A DNA stretch of 64,000 nt from Brevundimonas sp. (GTDB lineage Bacteria > Pseudomonadota > Alphaproteobacteria > Caulobacterales > Caulobacteraceae). The translations under genes and the position numbers were made by a program. Positions 1 to 7,498 of the stretch are shown piece by piece. Each line of letters opens with the position of its first letter. The first letter of the stretch is position 1. A model generated the notes under the pieces. The model was not told the DNA's origin. It searched no databases and worked only from the letters and a program-made list of their open reading frames with translations. The stretch is taken from positions 18,931-82,930 of the forward strand of contig NZ_JACESA010000015.1 in assembly GCF_013912065.1 (NCBI RefSeq), given 5' to 3'.

Positions 1-159
1 ATGACCGCCGCCGGAATGGCCGAGGCGAAGGTCAGGCCGACCAGCAGACCCAGATAGGTGTTGGCGGCGGTGAAGATCACCGCCAGCAGACAGCCCAGCA
101 CAAGGGCGCGAAGCGTCAGTTCAAGCCGGCCCTTCGGGGCGGCGACAGCGTCAGTCATT
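1..159 (-). CDS. OPT family oligopeptide transporter, N-terminal fragment
   Basis: Only the first 53 codons lie in the window; the rest is beyond base 1. The start is the ATG read from 159. The visible protein begins MTDAVAAPKGRLELTLRA and runs into a hydrophobic segment with the residues NTYLGLLVGLTF. That is the N-terminal pattern of OPT/YSL transporters, inner-membrane carriers of oligopeptides or metal chelates. It lies downstream of the PAP2 gene on the same strand, 65 bases away, so the two could be co-transcribed. The assignment rests on this N-terminal signature alone; substrate cannot be told. Confidence 0.7.
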
Positions 160-224
160 CAGAGGGGTTCCCACGTTCGGCCGGGACGTAAGCCCATAAT
201 GGCCCGTGCGGCAACCAGTCGCGG

Positions 225-1016
225 TCAGGCCGGGACGGGCTGGACGCCGCGAAAGCGCCGCCGCGCGCGCCGAACCAGGCCGGGCGAAGCCACCGTCACC
301 CTGTAGAGACCGGCCATGACCAGGGCCGTCAGGCACCAGGACAGCAGGACGTCCGACAGGAAATGTCCGCCAAAGGCCAACCGGTTCATCGACAGGGCGA
401 CGCCGTAGACGACGGCCGCAGGCAAGACGACGGGCCGCCATTTCGCCGGCGTCAGGACCAGGACGGCGCCGACCATCCAGGCCGCGCTGGAGCCTTCGCC
501 CGAGACGAAGGAGCAGTTCGACTGGCAGGCGTCGCTGACGACCCAGACGGGGGTGAAATGGGCCTCGCCGCCGAACTGGTCGATCTGGATCGGCCGGGCG
601 CGACCCCACATGCCCTTGAGCAGCAGATTGACGACCAGGCCCGGTCCGATCGCCAGGGACGCCAGGACGAAGACCGCCCGCCGCGCGACGGCGCCGAGGG
701 AGCGACGGCGCAGGGCGCGCCAGACCAGCCGCCCGATCACGCTGATCAGCAGAAGGGCGAGGACGAAGGTGGAGCTCTTGCGCAGGGCCTTGAGCACGAC
801 GCTGTCCGCTAGGACGAAGCCCGCCTCTGGGCGATAGAACAGCCGGCTCACGGCGATGTCGACGCCGGGGAAGACCAGGAAATAGACGCTCAGCGCCAGG
901 ACGGCCGTCGCCGCCAGGATCGCGGCGTCGTCACGCGTGGCGCCGATCATTCGACCCAGATCGAACGACGGCAGGACGCGCGGGCGGGGCCCGCGGTTGA
1001 TAATCGACTGTGTCAC
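225..1016 (-). CDS. PAP2-family membrane phosphatase with variant active site
   Basis: A 263-residue integral membrane protein of the PAP2 (type 2 phosphatidic acid phosphatase) superfamily, whose members dephosphorylate lipid phosphates such as lipid A or undecaprenyl pyrophosphate. Visible catalytic motifs are K134-x6-R141-P142, then SGE at 172-174 where the family usually has PSGH, then R212-x5-H218-x3-D222. The Arg, second His and Asp are kept; the first His position is Glu. There are about six membrane segments. I chose the GTG start because GGGGGGAA lies about six bases upstream; a longer reading from 1103 has no comparable site and Met23 is another option. The gene diverges from mutM. 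Lipid substrate unknown. Confidence 0.8.
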   Translation of the reverse strand: MTQSIINRGPRPRVLPSFDLGRMIGATRDDAAILAATAVLALSVYFLVFPGVDIAVSRLFYRPEAGFVLADSVVLKALRKSSTFVLALLLISVIGRLVWRALRRRSLGAVARRAVFVLASLAIGPGLVVNLLLKGMWGRARPIQIDQFGGEAHFTPVWVVSDACQSNCSFVSGEGSSAAWMVGAVLVLTPAKWRPVVLPAAVVYGVALSMNRLAFGGHFLSDVLLSWCLTALVMAGLYRVTVASPGLVRRARRRFRGVQPVPA

Positions 1017-1178
1017 TATTCCCCCCGGAATGAGCCCGCTCTGTGTGCCAAAGCCGCATGTCAGGCGGATGTGGGATCGGTGTCTGCGCGACAGCAGATT
1101 CAAGACGGTTCGCCGAAGTTTGAAGCGAGGCCGGACGGTAGGCTTGGTTGGCGGCGCCAGGCGGGCTAGGACCGTTCC

Positions 1179-2042
1179 ATGCCCGAACTTCCCGAGGTCG
1201 AAACCGTCCGACGCGGCCTGACGCCGGTGCTGGAGGGGGCGCGCCTGTCACGGGTGCGGATCAACCGGCCCGATCTGCGGTTTCCGTTCCCCGAGCGGTT
1301 CGTCGAGCGGCTGGAAGGGGCGACGGTCGAGCGGATCGACCGCCGGGCCAAATATCTGCTGATGGCCCTGTCGACCCGAGAGACCTGGATCACCCATCTG
1401 GGCATGACCGGCCGTTTCACCCTGGACGGAACCCAGCTGGGCGAGTTCGAGGAGGCGGCGCCGATCGCCGGCAAGCACGAGCATTTCAGCGGCTGCGCGA
1501 TCCGCGACGGCGCCGCCACCCGGATCGGTTACGCCGACGCCCGCCGGTTCGGCTTCATGGGCCTGATGCCGACGGACCAGGTCGAGGCCCATCCGTGGTT
1601 CGCCGGCCTGGGACCGGAGCCGCTGGGCAACGGCTTTTCAGGCGCGCACCTGGTGGAGGCCTTCGCCGGCAAGAAACAGAACATCAAGGTGTCGTTGCTG
1701 GATCAGCGGATCGTCGCGGGCCTGGGCAATATCTATGTCTGCGAGGCGCTGTACCGCGCCCGCATTTCGCCGCTGGTCGCGGCCGGGTCGGTGTCGAAGG
1801 CGCGGCTGGAACGGTTGGCGACCGAGGTCCGCCACGTCCTGGACGACGCCATCGCGGCGGGCGGCTCGACCCTGCGCGACTTCGCCAACGCCGAGGGCGG
1901 CCAAGGCTATTTCCAGCACCGGTTCGACGTCTATGGCCGCGAGGGCGAGCCGTGTCGTGGCGAGGGGTGCACCGGCGTGGTCGCTCGCATCGTCCAGGGC
2001 GGTCGTTCGACCTTCTATTGCCCCAGTTGTCAGAAGCGCTGA
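1179..2042 (+). CDS. mutM: Formamidopyrimidine-DNA glycosylase (Fpg/MutM)
   Basis: A bifunctional base-excision repair enzyme that removes oxidised purines such as 8-oxoguanine and nicks the abasic site. The 287-residue protein begins MPELPEVETVRRGL: Pro2 is the Schiff-base nucleophile, Glu3 and Glu6 are catalytic, and Lys58 matches the conserved catalytic lysine. The C-terminal zinc finger uses Cys259, Cys264, Cys281 and Cys284, ending in FYCPSCQKR. Length is normal. It diverges from the PAP2 gene across about 160 bases and is followed after 81 bases by an enoyl-CoA hydratase on the same strand. Confidence 0.97.
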   Translation: MPELPEVETVRRGLTPVLEGARLSRVRINRPDLRFPFPERFVERLEGATVERIDRRAKYLLMALSTRETWITHLGMTGRFTLDGTQLGEFEEAAPIAGKHEHFSGCAIRDGAATRIGYADARRFGFMGLMPTDQVEAHPWFAGLGPEPLGNGFSGAHLVEAFAGKKQNIKVSLLDQRIVAGLGNIYVCEALYRARISPLVAAGSVSKARLERLATEVRHVLDDAIAAGGSTLRDFANAEGGQGYFQHRFDVYGREGEPCRGEGCTGVVARIVQGGRSTFYCPSCQKR

Positions 2043-2123
2043 GGCCAAAAGGCTCGAACCTCGCACCGGAATGACGAAAGAGGCGGTATCCTTTATGACG
2101 CGAACAAACGAAGGAGACCGCCC

Positions 2124-2909
2124 ATGGCCGAGACCTATTCCACCCTGCTGATCGAACGCCACGCCGATGGTTATGCGGTCGTGACCCTGAACCGGCCCGA
2201 GGCGCTGAACGCCCTGAACTCGACCCTGTTCGGCGAACTGGCGGCGTTTCTCGACACGGTGGAGACCGATGACAGCGTGCGCTGCCTGATCCTGACCGGA
2301 TCGGCCAAGGCCTTCGCCGCCGGCGCCGACATCAAGGAGATGGCGGATCAGTCCTACGCCGACATGTTCAAGGGGAACTTCTTCGCCCTGGGCCATGACC
2401 GGATCACCCGGTTCCGCAAGCCGATCATCGCGGCGGTGTCGGGCTACGCCCTGGGCGGGGGGTGCGAACTGGCCATGTTGTGCGACTTCATCATTGCGTC
2501 GGAGACGGCCAAGTTCGGCCAGCCGGAGATCAATCTGGGCGTCGCCCCCGGCATCGGCGGCTCGCAGCGCCTGACCCGGCTGGTCGGCAAGTCCAAGGCC
2601 ATGGACATGATCCTGACCGCCCGGATGATGGACGCCGCCGAGGCCGAGCGCGCCGGTCTGGTCAGCCGTATCGTCGCCCCCGACGCCCTGCTGGACGAAG
2701 CCCGCGCGGCGGCCGCCAAGATCGCGGCGCAAAGCCCGCTGGCGGTGATGATGAACAAGGAGATGGTCAATGTCGCCCTTGAGACCAGCCTGACCGAGGG
2801 CGTCCGTTTCGAACGCCGCCTGTTCCACTCCCTGTTCGCCTTCGACGATCAGAAGGAGGGCATGTCGGCCTTCGTCGACAAGCGCAAGCCGGACTTCAAG
2901 GGGCGGTGA
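2124..2909 (+). CDS. Enoyl-CoA hydratase (crotonase family)
   Basis: A 261-residue cytoplasmic crotonase-fold enzyme that adds water across 2-trans-enoyl-CoA in fatty-acid beta-oxidation. The oxyanion-hole segments are AAGADIKEM near residues 65-73 and GGGCELAM at 111-118. Both catalytic glutamates of the mitochondrial-type enzyme are present, Glu115 and Glu135 (in [12 protein letters not shown]), which favours a true hydratase over other crotonase activities. A clear ribosome site (AAGGAG) precedes the ATG. Nearest upstream gene is mutM; no other beta-oxidation gene is nearby. Chain-length preference cannot be read from sequence. Confidence 0.92.
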   Translation: MAETYSTLLIERHADGYAVVTLNRPEALNALNSTLFGELAAFLDTVETDDSVRCLILTGSAKAFAAGADIKEMADQSYADMFKGNFFALGHDRITRFRKPIIAAVSGYALGGGCELAMLCDFIIASETAKFGQPEINLGVAPGIGGSQRLTRLVGKSKAMDMILTARMMDAAEAERAGLVSRIVAPDALLDEARAAAAKIAAQSPLAVMMNKEMVNVALETSLTEGVRFERRLFHSLFAFDDQKEGMSAFVDKRKPDFKGR

Positions 2910-2962
2910 TCAGAGGTCGCGGCGGTCAACCGATCGCCGTGATCCGGCGTTAGGGGCGGATC

Positions 2963-3856
2963 ATGATCCGTTATCTCGCCTCTCTCGTCGCGGCCCTGTT
3001 CGTCGTTCTGCCGGGTTTCACCGCACAGGCCTCCGCCTCCATGGCGCCCGCCTTCCGGTCCGACCGGATCATCGTCGAGACGCGTGGGACGGGGCCGGAC
3101 GTCGTCTTTATCCCCGGCCTGGGCTCCACCGGGGCGGCCTGGCGGTCGACGGCGGACAAGCTGGACGGTCGTTATCGGGTGCACCTGGTCACGATCCGGG
3201 GGTTCGGACAGACTGACATCGGCGCCAACGCCAGCGGCGCCCTGGCCGCACCCGCGGCGCTGGAGATCGAACGCTATATCCGCGAGCAGAGGCTCCAGCG
3301 GCCGGCCCTGATCGGTCATTCGCTGGGCGGACAGATCGCCCTGAGGGTGGCGGCGGACCTGCGGGATCGGGTCGGGCGGGTGATGGTGGTCGATTCCGCG
3401 CCCTTCTTCCCGTCCCTGGTCGATGCGCGCGTCACGCCGCAACAGGTCGAGCCTCTGGCGCGGCTGGGCTATCAGGCGCTGATGTTGTTCGGGGATCAGG
3501 CGCTGAAGGGACAGGTCTCGGCCCTGGGCGGCGACCTGGGGCTGGCGGGCGACATGGTGTTCGACGGCTTGGGATTGCAGGGCGGCGACCGGCGGGTGCT
3601 GGCCCAGGGCCTGTACGAGGCCCTGACGATCGACCTGCGCCAGCGGCTGCGCGACATCACGGCGCCGGTGACGGTGGTCTATGGATGGACGCGGGACACC
3701 AGCAACCCGCGCCATCGGCTGGAAGGCCTGTATCGCTACGGCTTCGCCAACCTGCCCCGCCCGGCACGCTTCGTCCGCATAGAGGGCGCCGACCACCAGG
3801 TGATGATCGACCAGCCGGAGCGGTTCCAGGCGGCGGTGGATCAGTTTTTGGGTTAG
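2963..3856 (+). CDS. Exported alpha/beta hydrolase
   Basis: A 297-residue protein with a hydrophobic N-terminal signal peptide (about residues 1-25, likely cut after AQASA), so it probably acts in the periplasm. The alpha/beta-hydrolase fold is shown by PGLGSTGAAW near residue 51, the nucleophile elbow GHSLGG with Ser120, and a C-terminal GADHQ with His278; an Asp in the GWTRDT segment is a likely third triad member. The last four bases overlap the 3' end of recQ, which converges from the right. Esterase- or lipase-like activity is plausible; the substrate is not identifiable. Confidence 0.85.
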   Translation: MIRYLASLVAALFVVLPGFTAQASASMAPAFRSDRIIVETRGTGPDVVFIPGLGSTGAAWRSTADKLDGRYRVHLVTIRGFGQTDIGANASGALAAPAALEIERYIREQRLQRPALIGHSLGGQIALRVAADLRDRVGRVMVVDSAPFFPSLVDARVTPQQVEPLARLGYQALMLFGDQALKGQVSALGGDLGLAGDMVFDGLGLQGGDRRVLAQGLYEALTIDLRQRLRDITAPVTVVYGWTRDTSNPRHRLEGLYRYGFANLPRPARFVRIEGADHQVMIDQPERFQAAVDQFLG

Positions 3857-5766
3857 GTCAGGGCGCTCAGCGTCTCCAGCACCCCTTTGCCGTAGCGGTC
3901 CAGTTTGGACTGGCCGACGCCCGAGATGGCGCCGAGGCTGGCGAGGTCGGCGGGTTCGGCGTGGGCGATTTCCAGCAGGGTCTTGTCCTGGAAGATGACA
4001 TAGGGCGGGACGTGCTGTTCGGAGGCGCGGTCGCGGCGCCAGGCGCGCAGGGCCTCGAACCGGGCGCGGACGTCGGCATCCATGGTCTCGAGCGCAGCGT
4101 TGCGACCCTCGCCCGAACGGTCGCGGCGATTGCGCGGATTGCCTGAGCGGGTTCCGGCGTCGAAGCCTGCGGGCACACGGCGCACCTCGATCTTGCGTTC
4201 GGCCTTGTAGACGGCGCGCACCGCCTCGCCCTCGCCCAGACCAACCAGGGGCTTGCCGTCGTTCGGATCCTCGACCAGCAGGCCCTCGAACAGCAGGTGA
4301 TCGACGATGTCGCGCCAGCCGTTGGGCGAGATGTCGGCGCCGATGCCCCAGGTCGACAGCGACTGCTCCCACGGCTGAACCGTTTTGGTGCGGCCGGTCA
4401 GGTGGTCGACGATCCGGCCCCGGCCGAAGCGGCCGCCCAGACGCTGGACCGCCGCCAGGGCCTTTTGCGCGGGGACGGTGGCGTCATAGAGAAGGGGCGG
4501 GTCGCCGCAGATGTCGCAGACGCCGCAAGGGTCCGCCTCGGCCTCGCCGAAATAGCGACGCACGGCCTGGGCGCGGCAGACGGCGCCGTCCAGCATGGCG
4601 AACAGCTGGCGCACCTTCCTGACCTGAACCTGTTTGACCTCTTCGGCCATCGGGCGGCCGTCCAGCCGGCGCAGGGTCCAGGCGATGTCGGAGGGACCGT
4701 ACAGGGTGATGCCCTCGGCCGGTTCGCCGTCGCGGCCGCCGCGGCCGATCTCCTGCCAATAGGCCTCGAGGCTGCCGGGCGGATCGGCGTGGATGACGAA
4801 ACGGACGTCGGCCTTGTCCACCCCCATGCCGAAGGCGATGGTGGCGACCATGACGGCGCCCTCTTCGGCCAGGAAGCGTTCCAGCCGGCGGTCGCGCTCC
4901 CTGGTGTCCATGCCGGCGTGATAGGCGATGGCGTTGGTCCCGGCGTCGCGCAGGGCCTGGGCCACGCGGTCGCAGCCGTCACGACTGCCGCAATAGACCA
5001 CGCCGGACTTGCCCCGCCGCTCGCGCACCAGTTCGATGACGCGGGCGTCGGTCTTGGCGCGCGACGCGCTCTCCTTGCGCTCGGCCGACAGCTGCAGGTT
5101 CGGGCGGGCGAAGCTGTCGACGAAGACCTGAGCGCCCTCCAGCCGCAGCGAGCGCAGGATGTCGTCGCGGGTGCGGGCGTCGGCGGTGGCGGTGACGGCG
5201 ATGCGGGGGACGTTCGGGAACCGCTCGGCCAGCAGACCCAGGTTGCGATAGTCGGGGCGGAAGTCGTGGCCCCACTGGCTGACGCAGTGAGCCTCGTCGA
5301 TGGCGATCAGGCTGAGCGGAAGCTCGGCCAGCCGGTCCATCATGGCGCCGGCGGCCAGACCTTCGGGTGAGACATACAACAGGTCCAGATCGCCCGCGCG
5401 GGCGGCGGCCCAGATGGCCGAGCGTTCGTCCAGCGAGACGCCGGAATCGAGCCGGGCGGCGGCCACCCCCTGCTGCTTCAGGGCCTCGACCTGGTCGGTC
5501 ATCAGGGCGATCAGGGGCGAGACGACCAGGCCAAGGCCCGGCCGGAGTATGGCGGGGATCTGGTAGCAGACGCTCTTGCCGCCGCCGGTCGGCAGGACCG
5601 CCAGGGCGTCGCGCCCGGCCAGCAGCTCGGTCACCACCGGGCTTTGCAGTCCCCGGAAGTCCGCGTGGCCCCAGACGCGCGACAGCAGAGCGCGGGCGTC
5701 GTCCAGATCGGGCGCGGGGGTCGGGGAGGGCTGGAGCTGCGTGGCCGGCATCCTGAAGCTGTGCAC
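3853..5766 (-). CDS. recQ: ATP-dependent DNA helicase RecQ
   Basis: A 637-residue 3'-5' superfamily 2 helicase acting in recombinational repair and stalled-fork processing. Walker A is PTGGGKS at 59-65 and the DEAH box is at 157-160, followed by the helicase C domain with an arginine finger in QEIGRGGRDG. A cysteine-rich zinc-binding RQC region (CGVCDICGDPP) follows, then a winged helix and a C-terminal HRDC domain (last about 75 residues, ISGVGQSKLDRYG). I used the GTG start with GGGAAC upstream; an ATG five codons in is an alternative. A basic Arg/Asn-rich linker precedes HRDC. Confidence 0.97.
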   Translation of the reverse strand: MHSFRMPATQLQPSPTPAPDLDDARALLSRVWGHADFRGLQSPVVTELLAGRDALAVLPTGGGKSVCYQIPAILRPGLGLVVSPLIALMTDQVEALKQQGVAAARLDSGVSLDERSAIWAAARAGDLDLLYVSPEGLAAGAMMDRLAELPLSLIAIDEAHCVSQWGHDFRPDYRNLGLLAERFPNVPRIAVTATADARTRDDILRSLRLEGAQVFVDSFARPNLQLSAERKESASRAKTDARVIELVRERRGKSGVVYCGSRDGCDRVAQALRDAGTNAIAYHAGMDTRERDRRLERFLAEEGAVMVATIAFGMGVDKADVRFVIHADPPGSLEAYWQEIGRGGRDGEPAEGITLYGPSDIAWTLRRLDGRPMAEEVKQVQVRKVRQLFAMLDGAVCRAQAVRRYFGEAEADPCGVCDICGDPPLLYDATVPAQKALAAVQRLGGRFGRGRIVDHLTGRTKTVQPWEQSLSTWGIGADISPNGWRDIVDHLLFEGLLVEDPNDGKPLVGLGEGEAVRAVYKAERKIEVRRVPAGFDAGTRSGNPRNRRDRSGEGRNAALETMDADVRARFEALRAWRRDRASEQHVPPYVIFQDKTLLEIAHAEPADLASLGAISGVGQSKLDRYGKGVLETLSALT

Positions 5767-5837
5767 TATTTGTTCCCGTCTGCGAAGAGCCGCCGGCCGT
5801 GAAAACGGCCGGCGGTCCGATCGAACGGGGGATGGAT

Positions 5838-6815
5838 TCAGCGAACCGGCGAGACGGCGAACTGACCGCCGTCGCGGTAGCGGTACAGATAGGAGGGGGC
5901 GATGGCCTCCATGCCCGTCGGATAGACGACGCCCAGGTCGGACAGGGTCGCGGCGTCCGAGGCCACGACATTGTCGCTCTGGAGCATGACGACCTGATCG
6001 CGGGTCAGGGGCGGGGTCAGGCCGACGAAGCGGACGGTTTCGAGCACTGCGCCCATCAGTCGGGCGATCGGGAAGGGAATGGGCAGAAGCAGGCGGTCGC
6101 GGCCGGTCTCGCGCCGCACCAGTTCCAGCACCTCGCGGAAGGTGAAGACGTCGGGGCCGCCCAGTTCGAAGGTGCGGCCTGCGGCGTCGCCCTGGATCAC
6201 GGCGCGCGCGACGGACTCGGCCACGTCGCCGACATAGACCGGCTGGAACTTCGTCGCGCCGCCGCCGATCAGAGGCAAGGCGGGAGCCATGGTCGCCATT
6301 TCGGCGAAGCGGTTCAGGAAGCCGTCGGCGGCGCCGAACACCAGGGATGGGCGCAGGATGACGGCGTCGGGATAGACGGCGCGGATCTGGTTCTCGGCCT
6401 CGCCCTTGGTGCGGGCGTAGGCGGAGGGGCTGTTCGCGTCGGCGCCGATGGCCGAGATCTGGACGACGCGTTCCACCCCGGCGGCCCGGGACGCCTGGGC
6501 GATGGCCCTGGCGGCCTCGACATGGGCGCTCTTGAAGCCGCGCTTGCCGCCGCCGTCATGCAGGACGCCGACCAGATTGACCACGGCGTGCGAGCCGCGC
6601 ACCGCCGCCGCCACGTCGTCGGCGCTGGTCACGTCGCAGCGCATGAACTGGATCTGGCCGGGATCGCCCTGGGGCTGGACCTCGATGGCCTGGACCGGGT
6701 TGCGCACGGCGATGCGGATGCGCCAGCCGCGGCGGGCCAGGGCGCGCACCGCCTGCGACCCGATGAAGCCCGAACCTCCGAAGAGGGTCACGACGCCGGG
6801 GGCCAGGTCAGCCAT
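5838..6815 (-). CDS. NAD(P)-binding SDR protein, complex I NDUFA9-like
   Basis: A 325-residue atypical short-chain dehydrogenase. The Rossmann motif is GGSGFIGS at residues 13-20, followed by the extended-SDR signature with a YARTKGEAE segment carrying the YxxxK-type pair. The sequence is of the NDUFA9/YbjT type found across alphaproteobacteria, related to the 39-kDa accessory subunit of respiratory complex I. The family binds NADPH and may not be catalytic. A GGAG site lies before the ATG. It reads in the same direction as recQ, 71 bases upstream of it. No nuo gene is in the window, so a complex I link is by family only. Confidence 0.85.
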   Translation of the reverse strand: MADLAPGVVTLFGGSGFIGSQAVRALARRGWRIRIAVRNPVQAIEVQPQGDPGQIQFMRCDVTSADDVAAAVRGSHAVVNLVGVLHDGGGKRGFKSAHVEAARAIAQASRAAGVERVVQISAIGADANSPSAYARTKGEAENQIRAVYPDAVILRPSLVFGAADGFLNRFAEMATMAPALPLIGGGATKFQPVYVGDVAESVARAVIQGDAAGRTFELGGPDVFTFREVLELVRRETGRDRLLLPIPFPIARLMGAVLETVRFVGLTPPLTRDQVVMLQSDNVVASDAATLSDLGVVYPTGMEAIAPSYLYRYRDGGQFAVSPVR

Positions 6816-6914
6816 GGGGAAAGCTCCAGTGAAATCCGTGTCGGCGGGATAGACGATAGGGCGCCGCGCTGCAACGCGGCGATAAACGGTTAAGCTGGCG
6901 ACAGGGCCGGCGGG

Positions 6915-6967
6915 ATTCAGACCCCGGCCGAAAAAAGAGGGTCTGAATAGTCTGAATCGTCTGAAAG
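6915..6967. repeat. Inverted repeat with GTCTGAAT tandem units
   Basis: ATTCAGACCC (6915-6924) pairs perfectly with GGGTCTGAAT (6939-6948) around a 14-base loop. The right arm begins three consecutive 9-base units starting GTCTGAA (6941, 6950, 6959). It lies about 100 bases upstream of the leftward NDUFA9-like gene and could be a protein-binding site; nothing shows which. Confidence 0.6.
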
Positions 6968-7143
6968 CCGCCCTGGGCGCGGTTGGGTCTCACGGTTCAT
7001 CTTCCCTCCCTCTCCGGCGTCGAGGCCGTTCGGCCCCAGTGTAATCCGAGGGGGAGGCCTGCCGGGTCGATTGTCGTCAGACAGGGGTAAGGGGTTGATT
7101 TTCCTCGAAGGGGAGCAGCGTCATTAGGCGGGTTACGGGTCTT

Positions 7144-7170
7144 GTCTCCTCCCCGCTCTACGGAGGAGAC
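7144..7170. repeat. Ends-only relic of the MITE-like repeat
   Basis: GTCTCCTCC (7144-7152) and GGAGGAGAC (7162-7170) are the two terminal repeats of the family described at 7190-7347 with almost nothing between them. It sits 19 bases left of the full copy, so it looks like a deletion product or a minimal palindrome. Confidence 0.6.
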
Positions 7171-7189
7171 GGAGGGGTGTTCGTCATCT

Positions 7190-7347
7190 GTCTCCTCCCC
7201 ATTTCATGGGGAGGTGGCGCGACGCGGCTTCGCGTCGTGACGGAGGGGTTCTTCGACGCACCACCGACGTCCGTGGGACGTCAAGAACCCCTCCACCCCC
7301 GCGCAAGGGGCGCGGCGGTCCCCCTCCCCGCAAAGCGGGGAGGAGAC
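7190..7347. repeat. MITE-like palindromic repeat, copy 1 (complete)
   Basis: A 158-bp element with 11-base terminal inverted repeats GTCTCCTCCCC and GGGGAGGAGAC. Inside, left to right, are hairpin CCTCCCCAT/ATGGGGAGG, hairpin GACGCG/CGCGTC, long arms GAGGGGTTCTT and AAGAACCCCTC enclosing GACGTCC/GGACGTC, and hairpin CCTCCCCGC/GCGGGGAGG. It has no coding capacity. Other copies lie at 7365, 12362 and 30681, all intergenic. Confidence 0.85.
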
Positions 7348-7364
7348 GGCGGGTTTCGTCATCT

Positions 7365-7484
7365 GTCTCCTCCCCATTTCATGGGGAGGTGGCGCGGCGC
7401 GGCTTTGCGTCGTGACGGAGGGGTTCTTCGACGCATCGAATGTCCGTGGGACGTCCAGAACCCCTCCACCCCCGCGCGAAGGGA
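7365..7484. repeat. MITE-like palindromic repeat, copy 2 (right end missing)
   Basis: Same orientation as copy 1 and offset from it by 175 bases, giving a direct tandem. The left end GTCTCCTCCCC and the GAGGGGTTCTT/AGAACCCCTC arms are intact, but the right terminal hairpin is gone. The sequence breaks off about 15 bases before the stop codon of the M1 peptidase gene, so the gene end may have been a boundary for insertion or deletion. Confidence 0.8.
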
Positions 7485-7498
7485 CGCTGTCTGTCAGG

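Larger units (their letters stand above)
6816..7498. other. 683-base non-coding stretch with repeats
   Basis: I see no credible gene between the NDUFA9-like gene and the M1 peptidase. The left part (6915-6967) holds an inverted repeat and three 9-base tandem GTCTGAA units. The right part (7144-7484) is a cluster of MITE-like palindromes listed separately. Reading frames here are translations of the palindromes and lack ribosome sites. Confidence 0.8.
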
